Part shown: positions 1-6,854 of the stretch, piece after piece
How the letters are laid out: every line of letters begins with the position of its first letter
How positions within the stretch are numbered: position 1 is the stretch's first letter
Source: an uncultured Bacteroidales bacterium
Lineage (GTDB): Bacteria; Bacteroidota; Bacteroidia; Bacteroidales; Bacteroidaceae
Direction: 5' to 3'
Assembly: GCA_937995875.1 (NCBI GenBank)
Contig: CALKIW010000153.1
Location: forward strand, 1-13,253
DNA: 13,253 nucleotides
Position numbers and translations under genes: made by a program
The notes under the pieces: generated by a model
What the model was told of the DNA's origin: nothing
Database searches by the model: none
Seen by the model: only the letters and a program-made list of their open reading frames with translations

Positions 1-48
1 ACCCCGAGATTACAAATCACGTGCTCTGGCCAACTGAGCTAAAGAGGC
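1..48 (-). tRNA. tRNA-Thr (anticodon UGU), 3' part outside the window
   Basis: Read on the minus strand from position 48, the sequence gives the 5' part of a tRNA: a 7-nt acceptor strand (GCCTCTT), TA, a D arm with stem GCTC/GAGC around loop AGTTGGCCA, then an anticodon arm with loop TTTGTAA. The anticodon is therefore TGT, which reads threonine ACA and related codons. The variable region begins with GGGGT and the T arm and 3' end lie beyond position 1. The anticodon stem (CGTGA with TCTCG) has one T-T mismatch at the 29-41 pair; the other four pairs are good. The 5' end lies only 2-3 nt after the end of the SRP RNA helix, so the tRNA is probably cut out of a shared transcript by RNase P. Confidence 0.9.
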
Positions 49-49
49 A

Positions 50-152
50 GGTGGGCAAGCTGTTCTTATCGCGTCGCTACAACCAAGTACCCTTGCTATG
101 TTCCCATCCTGGGGGATTCCGAGGGAGCTGACCGTAAGAGACTTGCCCATGT
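50..152 (-). ncRNA. ffs: Bacterial small signal recognition particle RNA (4.5S-type)
   Basis: On the minus strand, positions 117-90 carry the SRP domain IV signature. A CAGG strand is followed by a 3-bp stem (ATG/CAT) capped by a GGAA tetraloop, then AGCA and a GGG that pairs with the preceding CCC. This matches the E. coli order CAGG, 3-bp stem, GGAA, AGCA, which is the binding site of the Ffh M domain. The ends close with a perfect 8-bp helix, TGGGCAAG (149-142) with CTTGCCCA (59-52), continued by CTCTTA pairing with TAAGA. The size of about 100 nt fits the small bacterial form without an Alu domain. The RNA works with Ffh and FtsY in co-translational targeting of membrane proteins. Exact ends are estimated from the terminal helix; a 5' leader of about 25 nt probably precedes the mature RNA. 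Confidence 0.9.
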
Positions 153-154
153 GT

Positions 155-171
155 ACACCGCACTTCGGTGT
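155..171 (-). other. Hairpin in the 5' leader of the SRP RNA transcript
   Basis: ACACCG and CGGTGT form a perfect 6-bp stem with a 5-nt loop, between the SRP promoter and the SRP RNA terminal helix. In the minus-strand transcript it would be a 5' leader hairpin. An alternative pairing, CGCAC with GTGCG (180-176 with 164-160), excludes it. On the plus strand the same hairpin is followed by five T residues (171-175) and would resemble a short intrinsic terminator, but no plus-strand gene upstream is visible. Its role is unknown. Confidence 0.45.
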
Positions 172-182
172 TTTTGTGCGTG

Positions 183-214
183 CAAAGGTAACACTTTCTA
201 TGTGAATAGGGAAA
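183..214 (-). promoter_or_regulatory. Promoter of the SRP RNA / tRNA-Thr transcript
   Basis: The minus strand reads TACCTTTG at 190-183, a full match to the Bacteroidetes -7 consensus TAnnTTTG. A TTTC at 214-211 stands 20 bp upstream, a near match to the -33 element TTTG at a suitable spacing. The start would fall near 176-179, about 25-30 nt ahead of the mature SRP RNA. No other promoter is visible between the SRP RNA and the tRNA, which supports co-transcription. Confidence 0.65.
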
Positions 215-272
215 TGTGACGTACAAAACCTCCATGTATTTAACATAATTTTTGAAAAGTAGAGATATGGGC

Positions 273-305
273 TTCGTCAAATTACATTTAAAATACGTAA
301 CTTTG
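273..305 (+). promoter_or_regulatory. Promoter of the DUF4199-to-Crp operon
   Basis: TAACTTTG at 298-305 matches the Bacteroidetes -7 box TAnnTTTG exactly. The -33 element is weak: TTCG at 273-276, 21 bp upstream, is the closest candidate. The predicted start is about 309-311, only a few bases before the ATG at 314. The promoter is back to back with that of the SRP RNA, with about 107 bp between the two -7 boxes. The sequence between them is AT-rich and I see no clear operator in it. Confidence 0.6.
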
Positions 306-313
306 CACACAAT

Positions 314-850
314 ATGATAAATGTAGTTGCACTTGTACAAGTCAAGGCTTTTGCCCGTCAGGAGGGCGTGTTTCTCGCGCTGTTATGGATTGCGAGTTTC
401 CTGCTTATGGTCTATAGTCCTTCCTCCTCATGGGGAAGTCTGCTGGCCATATCTACCCCTTTCTTTATAGGTTGGCGGCTTGTCGCTTTTCGTCAATATG
501 CACTGCAGGGAAACATCTCTTTCAAACGGGGATTTGCTTTCTCGTGGTACACTGTTTTCTATGCCTCTTTGATATTTGCGATATTTCAATATGTATTTTT
601 CAAATACTTTGATCATGGCGCAATGTTATCGATGCTGAATCATAATATGGAAATTGTACAGGAAGCCTATAAGGCCGGTGGTGACAGAGGCACACAAGCC
701 GTTCAATATATGCAGGAAGGTATCAATTCCTTCGGGATGATGTCTCCCATACAACTTGCTTTCTTATTTATGATGCAAAATATATTTATAGGCAGCATCT
801 TGAGCCTCCCTATTGCACTTTTTTGTAAAAAGAAGAAAGCCCTAAATTAA
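314..850 (+). CDS. DUF4199 domain-containing membrane protein
   Basis: This is a 178-residue integral membrane protein with about four hydrophobic segments (roughly residues 18-34, 42-57, 75-97 and 145-170) and a lysine-rich C-terminus (CKKKKALN). The N-terminal stretch KAFARQEGVFLALLWIASF is characteristic of the DUF4199 family of Bacteroidota, whose biochemical function is unknown. The loop between the third and fourth segments (about 98-144) is polar and rich in Met and Gln. The gene opens an operon and stands 22 bp before a Dpm1-like glycosyltransferase, a pairing I recall as common in this phylum. That suggests a role in the same membrane-bound glycan or lipid step, by inference only. 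The start at 314 is chosen because it lies just after a good promoter and gives the family N-terminus. The mRNA would be nearly leaderless. Confidence 0.85.
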   Translation: MINVVALVQVKAFARQEGVFLALLWIASFLLMVYSPSSSWGSLLAISTPFFIGWRLVAFRQYALQGNISFKRGFAFSWYTVFYASLIFAIFQYVFFKYFDHGAMLSMLNHNMEIVQEAYKAGGDRGTQAVQYMQEGINSFGMMSPIQLAFLFMMQNIFIGSILSLPIALFCKKKKALN

Positions 851-872
851 AACAAGAAACCTCAGCGAAACT

Positions 873-1826
873 ATGGATATATCTGTTGTAATACCTCTCT
901 ATAATGAGGAAGAATCACTCCCCGAACTCCACGCTTGGATCAAGCGGGTGATGGACGTCAATCATTTCACCTACGAGATTATATTTATCAACGACGGGTC
1001 TACCGATCGTTCCTGGAAGGTGATAGAAGATTTGTCTAAGAAAGATGAGAATGTTAGGGGGATCATGTTTCGACGAAACTATGGAAAGAGCCCTGCTCTC
1101 TTTTGTGGATTTAAGAAGGCTAAAGGAGATGTTGTAATCACAATGGATGCTGATTTGCAAGACTCTCCGGACGAAATTCCGGAGCTGTATCGGATGATTG
1201 CGGAAGAAAAGTATGACCTCGTTTCCGGATATAAGCAGAAACGATACGACCCGTTGTCGAAAACAATTCCTACCAAACTTTTCAATGCCACTGCCCGTAA
1301 AATCTCCGGTATTGACAATCTGCACGATTTCAACTGTGGGTTGAAGGCCTACAACAGTGAGGTGGTGAAGAACATAGAGGTATATGGAGAGATGCATCGC
1401 TACATTCCCTACCTGGCCAAGAATGCCGGATTTACCAAAATTGGGGAGAAAGTTGTACACCACCAAGCACGAAAATACGGGAAGTCTAAATTCGGCATCA
1501 ATAGGTTTTTCAACGGCTACCTTGATTTGCTCACGCTTTGGTTTCTTACAAATTTTGGAAAGAAACCCATGCACGTTTTCGGTTTGATTGGCAGTTTTGT
1601 CTTTCTGATTGGTTTTGTTGCGCTTTGTTGGCTTTGCATTGATAAAATCATTAATCTATGCAACGGAAATTACGGCGACCTTTTGGCAGACCATGCCTCA
1701 TTCTATATTGCCTTGACCGCTTTGATATTAGGTTCCCAATTTTTCTTGGCCGGTTTTATCGGCGACCTCCTGAGCAGACAAAACCCCAACCGCAACGACT
1801 ACCAGATAGAGAAGACCATCGACTAA
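873..1826 (+). CDS. Family 2 glycosyltransferase, Dpm1/GtrB/ArnC-like, membrane-anchored
   Basis: This 317-residue protein probably transfers a sugar from a nucleotide sugar to polyprenyl phosphate on the cytoplasmic face of the inner membrane. The GT-A domain starts directly with ISVVIPLYNEEES. It has the nucleotide-binding NDGS motif (residues 40-43), the metal-binding DAD followed by LQD (92-97), and a conserved basic HHQARKYGKSKFG segment (196-208) typical of polyprenyl-phosphate glycosyltransferases. Two hydrophobic segments close the protein (about 232-256 and 272-298), the arrangement of GtrB and ArnC relatives. Sugar and acceptor cannot be read from sequence. The gene follows the DUF4199 gene by 22 bp, and the DUF6452 start comes 1 nt after its stop, so it is mid-operon. 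No Shine-Dalgarno sequence precedes the ATG. Confidence 0.93.
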   Translation: MDISVVIPLYNEEESLPELHAWIKRVMDVNHFTYEIIFINDGSTDRSWKVIEDLSKKDENVRGIMFRRNYGKSPALFCGFKKAKGDVVITMDADLQDSPDEIPELYRMIAEEKYDLVSGYKQKRYDPLSKTIPTKLFNATARKISGIDNLHDFNCGLKAYNSEVVKNIEVYGEMHRYIPYLAKNAGFTKIGEKVVHHQARKYGKSKFGINRFFNGYLDLLTLWFLTNFGKKPMHVFGLIGSFVFLIGFVALCWLCIDKIINLCNGNYGDLLADHASFYIALTALILGSQFFLAGFIGDLLSRQNPNRNDYQIEKTID

Positions 1827-1827
1827 T

Positions 1828-2313
1828 ATGAAAAAACAAAGGAAATACAGTTGGCTTCATATCGGTATGCTGCTCACAATTCTGATATTAGCCGCGTGCT
1901 CAAGTGTAGATTGTCCGCTGAACAACACGGTATATGCCAATTACAAACTTATGGGAAAGGTGACGACCCTACCCGATATGCTTACCATATCTACCACACG
2001 GCAAGACGGGTCTGACTCGATTCTGATTAACCGGCAAGTGAATACAGATAGCTTTTATCTGCCTATGAGCTATGGTCTGGACGTAGATACACTCTATTTT
2101 CAAACCAATACGCTCATAGATACGGTTTGGATTGAAAAGACCAATCACCCGCATTTCGAATCGGTGGACTGTGGGCTTAACTATTTTCACACCATTACGG
2201 GAGTCAGCTGCACACACAATGCTATTGACTCCATCGTTATCAACAAAAAAGAAGTGACCTATGATATTTCGCAGCAGCATTTCTACATCTATTTTAAGGA
2301 ATATCGTTTTTAG
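1828..2313 (+). CDS. DUF6452 family lipoprotein
   Basis: A 161-residue secreted lipoprotein with a basic N-terminus (KKQRK), a hydrophobic core at about residues 9-22 and a lipobox LAAC, placing the lipidated cysteine at residue 24. The mature part starts SSVDCPLNNTVYANYKL, which I recognise as the DUF6452 family of Bacteroidota, of unknown function. Alternating polar and hydrophobic stretches suggest a beta-rich periplasmic domain. Three further cysteines (C29 and two in the second half, in VDCGLNYF and VSCTH) could form a disulfide. It is translationally coupled to the glycosyltransferase before it (1 nt gap) and overlaps the DUF6048 gene after it by 53 nt. DUF6452 and DUF6048 genes usually stand side by side as I recall, so the products may act together in the envelope (inference). 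Confidence 0.85.
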   Translation: MKKQRKYSWLHIGMLLTILILAACSSVDCPLNNTVYANYKLMGKVTTLPDMLTISTTRQDGSDSILINRQVNTDSFYLPMSYGLDVDTLYFQTNTLIDTVWIEKTNHPHFESVDCGLNYFHTITGVSCTHNAIDSIVINKKEVTYDISQQHFYIYFKEYRF

Positions 2314-2977
2314 CCTCTTGCTTCTTACGGTAACACCTGATGTCTCGGCGCAGAAGCCACGAAACAAAACGCAAGAAAAGATATACGCTAATAGTGTGGA
2401 CGATTCGATACCTTTTTTTCGCGGCTTTCAGGTTAAAGCCGACATGGTAGGGTTGGTACAGAAAATGGTGTCTGATTATGGGCAATACGAAGCCGGCGTG
2501 CGCGTAAATCTTAGGGATAAATATTTTCCCGTCATAGAATTGGGACTTGGGAAGGCCGACCATACCGATATTATAACGCAAACTTCGTATGACACCTCTG
2601 CACCGTATGGTAAAATTGGCATGGATTTCAACATCATGAAAAATAAACACGACATCTATCGTGTGTTAATAGGATTACGATATGCCTATACCAGTTTTAA
2701 ATTCAACGTTGAACACGCTGATTTGACAGACCCCGTTTGGGGTGGCACAACTCCCTTTGTGGGCCATGACATCAAGGCAAACTGTCATTGGGCAGAACTG
2801 CTGGCCGGTGTTGATGCCAAGATATGGGGACCGCTGCACTTGGGCTGGAGCGTAAGGTATAAACATCGTTTGAAATACGACAATGGAGATTTGGGGAATG
2901 TGTGGTATGTTCCCGGCTTTGGCAAACAAGGCTCAAGCCGGATTACCGGAACTTTTGATATTAGTTTAGAATTCTGA
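2261..2977 (+). CDS. DUF6048 family protein, probable outer-membrane beta-barrel
   Basis: This is a 238-residue exported protein. Residues 1-30 form a signal peptide (basic start, hydrophobic core at about 15-25, likely cleavage after VSA before QKPRN). The mature chain has many alternating strands rich in Tyr, Gly and aromatic residues, for example YGQYEAGVRVNLRD and LGWSVRYKHRLKY, and it ends in Phe (FDISLEF), the usual last residue of outer-membrane barrels. I assign it to DUF6048, a Bacteroidota family of unknown function. The ATG at 2261 lies inside the DUF6452 gene in another frame. No later ATG keeps the signal peptide, so the 53-nt overlap is likely real. The ApbE gene begins 1 nt after its stop. 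Confidence 0.82.
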   Translation: MIFRSSISTSILRNIVFSLLLLTVTPDVSAQKPRNKTQEKIYANSVDDSIPFFRGFQVKADMVGLVQKMVSDYGQYEAGVRVNLRDKYFPVIELGLGKADHTDIITQTSYDTSAPYGKIGMDFNIMKNKHDIYRVLIGLRYAYTSFKFNVEHADLTDPVWGGTTPFVGHDIKANCHWAELLAGVDAKIWGPLHLGWSVRYKHRLKYDNGDLGNVWYVPGFGKQGSSRITGTFDISLEF

Positions 2978-2978
2978 A

Positions 2979-3998
2979 ATGGAAAATAAAAAGAAGCGTA
3001 TATGGCAAGTGGCTTTCCTTGCCTTACTCGTTATAGGTACTGTAGTCATCATCAGGCAGCAGCGCAATATGCCCTACCAACACGATGAAGGCTTTATCTT
3101 TGGAACGGTGTATCATGTGACTTATCAACATGACCGCAATCTGCAAAAGAACATAGAAGCCGAGATGAAAAAGGTAGATGATGCACTATCCACCTTTAAC
3201 AAAAATTCGATTATATCGAAAGTAAACGAGAACAAGCCGGTAGAATTGAATGATATGTTTATTGACATATTCAATTTGGCCCAAAATATCTCCAAAGATA
3301 CCGACGGAGCTTTCGACATAACTGTAGCACCGATGGTGAATGTATGGGGATTTGGATTTAAAGCAGGGACGCCGCCCACCAAACACGTGATAGATTCATT
3401 GAAAACCTTTGTAGGATATGACAAGGTGGAATTGAAAGGCGGGAAAATCATTAAGAAGGATCCGAGAATGATGCTCGATTGTGCTGCCATAGCCAAAGGG
3501 TACGGTGTAGATGTTGTGGCGGACTATCTGAAAAAAGAAGGCATAAAGAATTTTATAGTGGAAATAGGGGGTGAAATTGTATCAAGCGGTATCAGTGAAA
3601 AGAGACTGCCATGGAAAATTGGAGTTACAAAGCCCGTAGACGATTCCCTAAAACAAGACCAAGAGCTGCAAACCATATTAAATGTCACCAATAAGGCAAT
3701 GGCAACAAGCGGGAATTATAGAAATTTCTATTACAAAAACGGAAAGAAATATGCTCACACCATAGACCCCAAAACCGGTTATCCGGTGCAACACAGCATA
3801 CTTTCAGCAACGGTGTTGGCCGATCGTTGTGCTGTGGCTGACGCGTATGCCACGTCGTTTATGGTCATGGGGCTGGACAAAACGAAGGAAATTCTGAAAA
3901 AACACCCGGAACTGATGGTTTATGTCATATATGCTGACAGTCTGGGTAACAACAAGATATGGTATTCTTCCTCTATGAAAGAAAAGATTGTAGAGTAA
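2979..3998 (+). CDS. apbE: FAD:protein FMN transferase (ApbE family)
   Basis: ApbE covalently attaches FMN from FAD to a Thr or Ser of target proteins, classically subunits of the Nqr and Rnf complexes, on the periplasmic side. The 339-residue protein has an N-terminal membrane anchor (about 9-25) with no lipobox cysteine, so it is held as a signal anchor and not as a lipoprotein. Family motifs appear in order: GAFDITVAP (110-118), DCAAIAKGYGVD (167-178), IGGEIVSSG (196-204), ATSGNYRNF (242-250), HTIDPKTGYPV (260-270) and ADAYATS (287-293). In the last, D288 and T292 are the expected magnesium ligands. All key elements are intact and the length is normal. No Nqr or Rnf gene lies in the window, so its substrate is encoded elsewhere or is an unrecognised neighbour. 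Confidence 0.95.
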   Translation: MENKKKRIWQVAFLALLVIGTVVIIRQQRNMPYQHDEGFIFGTVYHVTYQHDRNLQKNIEAEMKKVDDALSTFNKNSIISKVNENKPVELNDMFIDIFNLAQNISKDTDGAFDITVAPMVNVWGFGFKAGTPPTKHVIDSLKTFVGYDKVELKGGKIIKKDPRMMLDCAAIAKGYGVDVVADYLKKEGIKNFIVEIGGEIVSSGISEKRLPWKIGVTKPVDDSLKQDQELQTILNVTNKAMATSGNYRNFYYKNGKKYAHTIDPKTGYPVQHSILSATVLADRCAVADAYATSFMVMGLDKTKEILKKHPELMVYVIYADSLGNNKIWYSSSMKEKIVE

Positions 3999-4014
3999 AT
4001 ACCGAAAATTTAAT

Positions 4015-4698
4015 ATGGAGAATTTCAGACTTTATAATAAGCTCATTACTCTCCCACTCTTTGTAGGAATGAGTAAAGATGAACTGAAAGAAATTGTCAC
4101 TCAAACCAAGTTTGACTTTTTAAAGGCTGAAAGTGGACATATCATTGTCAGAGAAGATGAAAAAAGCGGACAACTCCTTCTGCTTGTGAGTGGAGAGATA
4201 GAACTATCATCTCATGCCGACGATAAAGGGTACGCGGTGTATGAATACCTCAAGGCCCCATGCACATTGCAGCCAGAAAGGACATTCGGATTAACACAGC
4301 GATACAGCTCCACCGTAACGGCCATGACAACGTGCAACCTGATCTGCATTAATAAAAGTGAAACCCTGCGCCTTACCGATGTGTCGCTCATATTCCGACT
4401 AAACCTCCTTAACACAATTTCAACGGCTCTTCAAAAGCAAAAAAGGCCGATATGGGCCAGCGTTCCACAAAATCCGGAACAACGCATTGTTCGCTTTTTC
4501 CTATCGCATTGCATACATCCTGCCGGACGTAAAATCTTTAAAATAAAAATGGAACGCTTGGCAGAAGAACTCAATGACAGTAGGTTGCATATCTCGGAAA
4601 CATTAAATGCAATGGCCACAAGAGGGCTCATCATACTAAGTCGTGGCAAAATAGAGATACCTTCTATCGAGCGACTGACCGGCATTGTTATTAGTTAA
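4015..4698 (+). CDS. Crp/Fnr-family transcriptional regulator
   Basis: A 227-residue protein with an N-terminal cyclic-nucleotide-binding-like beta-roll (about residues 10-120, including GQLLLLVSGEIELSS) and a C-terminal winged helix-turn-helix (about 155-220, with MERLAEELNDSRLHISETLN and the following turn MATRGLIILSR). The N-terminus lacks the cysteine cluster of FNR, so iron-sulfur oxygen sensing of that kind is unlikely. The canonical cAMP-contacting residues are not evident either, so the ligand is unknown. The gene follows apbE by 16 nt and is probably the last gene of the operon. An 8-bp inverted repeat overlaps its end (4683-4717), close to the promoter of the next operon, and could be a target or a transcription end. 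Regulation of its own operon is possible but unproven. Confidence 0.85.
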   Translation: MENFRLYNKLITLPLFVGMSKDELKEIVTQTKFDFLKAESGHIIVREDEKSGQLLLLVSGEIELSSHADDKGYAVYEYLKAPCTLQPERTFGLTQRYSSTVTAMTTCNLICINKSETLRLTDVSLIFRLNLLNTISTALQKQKRPIWASVPQNPEQRIVRFFLSHCIHPAGRKIFKIKMERLAEELNDSRLHISETLNAMATRGLIILSRGKIEIPSIERLTGIVIS

Positions 4699-4717
4699 AT
4701 TTTACTTATTAACAATG
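4683..4717. repeat. 8-bp inverted repeat between the regulator gene and the M3 peptidase promoter
   Basis: CATTGTTA (4683-4690) and TAACAATG (4710-4717) are perfect inverted arms separated by 19 nt. The left arm lies in the last codons of the Crp/Fnr-type gene and the right arm lies about 18 bp before the -7 box of the next promoter. A CTTTTT run (4728-4733) follows after about 10 nt. It may be a weak terminator, a protein-binding operator, or chance in AT-rich DNA. Confidence 0.45.
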
Positions 4718-4743
4718 TGTGTATAATCTTTTTATTATCTTTG
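4716..4743 (+). promoter_or_regulatory. Promoter of the M3 peptidase operon
   Basis: TATCTTTG at 4736-4743 matches the Bacteroidetes -7 consensus TAnnTTTG. The -33 element is poor; TGTG at 4716-4719 is the nearest candidate and its 16-bp spacing is short. The start would be near 4748, giving a leader of about 27 nt before the ATG at 4775. Confidence 0.6.
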
Positions 4744-4774
4744 CAATACATAATAGAGAAAGTTCGAGTACGTT

Positions 4775-6844
4775 ATGAATAATTCTGAAACAAGAATAAA
4801 TCCATTTATGGAGCCTTATGGTACTCCACACAACACCACACCCTTTCACAAGATAAAATTTGAGGATTACGAAGAGGCTTTTATGGAGGGAATTCGTCGT
4901 GATAATGAGGAGATTGCCAAAATCGTCAACAATCCGGAAGATCCGACTTTTGAGAATACCATCACAGTCGAAGATTTGTCCAACGGCCCTCATTATTATG
5001 ATTTACTTGATCGCGTATCGACTGTGTTCTCCTGCATGATGAGTGCCGATACCAACGATAAAATGGAGGCTTTGGCCCAAAAACTCAGTCCAATTCTTAC
5101 GCAACATGCCAATGATGTGATATTTAATAAGAAACTCTTTCTGCGCATCAAGTATGTGTATGAGCATCACGGAGAGCTTACGCCTGAAGAAAAAATGCTG
5201 CTCAACAAGAATTATGATGCGTTTGTACGGAGCGGAGCACTGTTGGATGATGACGGTAAGGACAAATTGCGCAAGCTCACAGAGGAAGCCAGCGTGCTGA
5301 CATTGCAATTCTCGCAGAATCTCTTGAAGGAAAACAAAGCCTTCATTCTCCATATCAAAGAAAAAGACAAACTTGAAGGCTTGCCCGATACAGCCATAGA
5401 CGCAGCAGCACTTGCCGCAAGTGAAAGAAAATTGGAAGGTTGGGTGTTCACGCTCGACTATCCAAGCTATTCCCCGTTTATGTCGTATTCTACGCAGCGT
5501 GACCTCCGTAAGCAAATGTATATGGCCCGAAACACGGAATGTACACACGATAACGATGCCAACAATCTGAAGATATGTCAGCGTCTCGTGAATTTGCGTC
5601 GGGAAATGGCTCAACTATTAGGGTATGAAACATACGCTGACTATGTACTCAAACATCGGATGGCTGGCAATGTAAGTAATGTGTACAAACTGCTGAACGA
5701 TTTGATTGCCGCCTATAAGCCTACCGCCATCGAAGAGGTTAAGGCCATTGAGGCACAAGCTAAGGCTATGGAGGGAGACGATTTCGAGCTGAAACCTTGG
5801 GACTTCTCTTTCTATGCACACAAACTCCAGATGGAAAAGTATAACCTTGATGCAGAGATGCTGCGCCCCTACTTCCAACTCGACAAGGTTATTAACGGAG
5901 TTTTCGGATTGGCAAACAAACTTTATGGCATCACGTTTAAAGAAAACAAGGATCTACCTGTGTATCATCCCGATGTAAAAGCCTATGAGGTGTTCGACGA
6001 GGATGGTAGCTTCTTGGCCGTGTTCTATGCGGACTTCTATCCACGCGATGGCAAACAAAGTGGTGCTTGGATGACCGGATTTCAAGGACAATATATCAAT
6101 AGGAAAGGAGAAAACATACGTCCCCACGTCAGCGTTGTAATGAATTTCACAAAGCCGACAGAGTCTAAACCGGCTTTGCTGACGTTAGGAGAAGTTGAAA
6201 CTTTCCTTCATGAGTTTGGACACTCACTGCATGGAATGTTGGCCAACAGTCGTTTTGAAAGCTTGTCTGGCACAAATGTCTGGTGGGATTTTGTAGAAAT
6301 GCCATCTCAGTTTATGGAAAACTATTCTACAGAAAAAGAATTCCTACGAACATTTGCATTCCATTATCAAACGGGAGAACCTATTCCTGACGAGTTGATA
6401 GATCGAATTCTAAAGAGCCGAAACTTTAATGTGGCATACGCGTGCCTTCGGCAAGTGAGCTTCGGATTGCTCGATATGGCCTATTATACGCAGAAAAAGG
6501 AATTTACCGAAGATATAATCCCTTTTGAAAAGGAGGCTTGGAAAGATGCCATGATTATTGAACAGCTGCCCGACACCTGCATGACTGTGCAATTCTCACA
6601 CATTATGGCAGGTGGATATGCTGCCGGATATTACAGTTACAAATGGGCAGAAGTACTCGATGCAGATGCTTTCAGTCTATTCAAGAAAAACGGTATTTTT
6701 GATCGAAAAACTGCACACAGTCTCAGAGAAAATGTGTTATCAAAAGGTGGTACGGAAAATCCAATGACTTTATATAAAAGATTTCGCGGTCAAGAGCCCA
6801 CAATAGATGCACTATTGATACGCAATGGTATAAAAAAAGCATAA
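4775..6844 (+). CDS. dcp: M3 family zinc metallopeptidase, peptidyl-dipeptidase Dcp-like
   Basis: This 689-residue enzyme belongs to peptidase family M3 (thimet oligopeptidase / Dcp / oligopeptidase A). It would cut dipeptides or short pieces from oligopeptides. The zinc site HEFGH is at residues 479-483 (H479, E480, H483), and the third ligand is E508 in DFVEMPSQ. The C-terminal family signature MAGGYAAGYYSYKWAEVLDADAF is intact. The N-terminus (NPFMEPYGTPHNTTPFHKI) resembles Dcp, and the length is close to the 680 residues of E. coli Dcp. There is no signal peptide, so the protein is probably cytoplasmic. It is the first gene after a good promoter, and the dCMP deaminase gene follows 10 nt after its stop. 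The choice of Dcp over oligopeptidase A rests on overall resemblance and is less certain than the family. Confidence 0.93.
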   Translation: MNNSETRINPFMEPYGTPHNTTPFHKIKFEDYEEAFMEGIRRDNEEIAKIVNNPEDPTFENTITVEDLSNGPHYYDLLDRVSTVFSCMMSADTNDKMEALAQKLSPILTQHANDVIFNKKLFLRIKYVYEHHGELTPEEKMLLNKNYDAFVRSGALLDDDGKDKLRKLTEEASVLTLQFSQNLLKENKAFILHIKEKDKLEGLPDTAIDAAALAASERKLEGWVFTLDYPSYSPFMSYSTQRDLRKQMYMARNTECTHDNDANNLKICQRLVNLRREMAQLLGYETYADYVLKHRMAGNVSNVYKLLNDLIAAYKPTAIEEVKAIEAQAKAMEGDDFELKPWDFSFYAHKLQMEKYNLDAEMLRPYFQLDKVINGVFGLANKLYGITFKENKDLPVYHPDVKAYEVFDEDGSFLAVFYADFYPRDGKQSGAWMTGFQGQYINRKGENIRPHVSVVMNFTKPTESKPALLTLGEVETFLHEFGHSLHGMLANSRFESLSGTNVWWDFVEMPSQFMENYSTEKEFLRTFAFHYQTGEPIPDELIDRILKSRNFNVAYACLRQVSFGLLDMAYYTQKKEFTEDIIPFEKEAWKDAMIIEQLPDTCMTVQFSHIMAGGYAAGYYSYKWAEVLDADAFSLFKKNGIFDRKTAHSLRENVLSKGGTENPMTLYKRFRGQEPTIDALLIRNGIKKA

Positions 6845-6854
6845 GCAAAGCACG

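Noticed and set aside
915..1574. 219-residue open frame on the minus strand opposite the glycosyltransferase gene
   Set aside because: It lies wholly within a gene with strong family motifs, shows no recognisable domain and is read from the antisense strand; it is a shadow frame.
5003..5614. 203-residue open frame on the minus strand opposite the M3 peptidase gene
   Set aside because: Antisense shadow of a well-supported gene, with no promoter and a composition not like a real protein.
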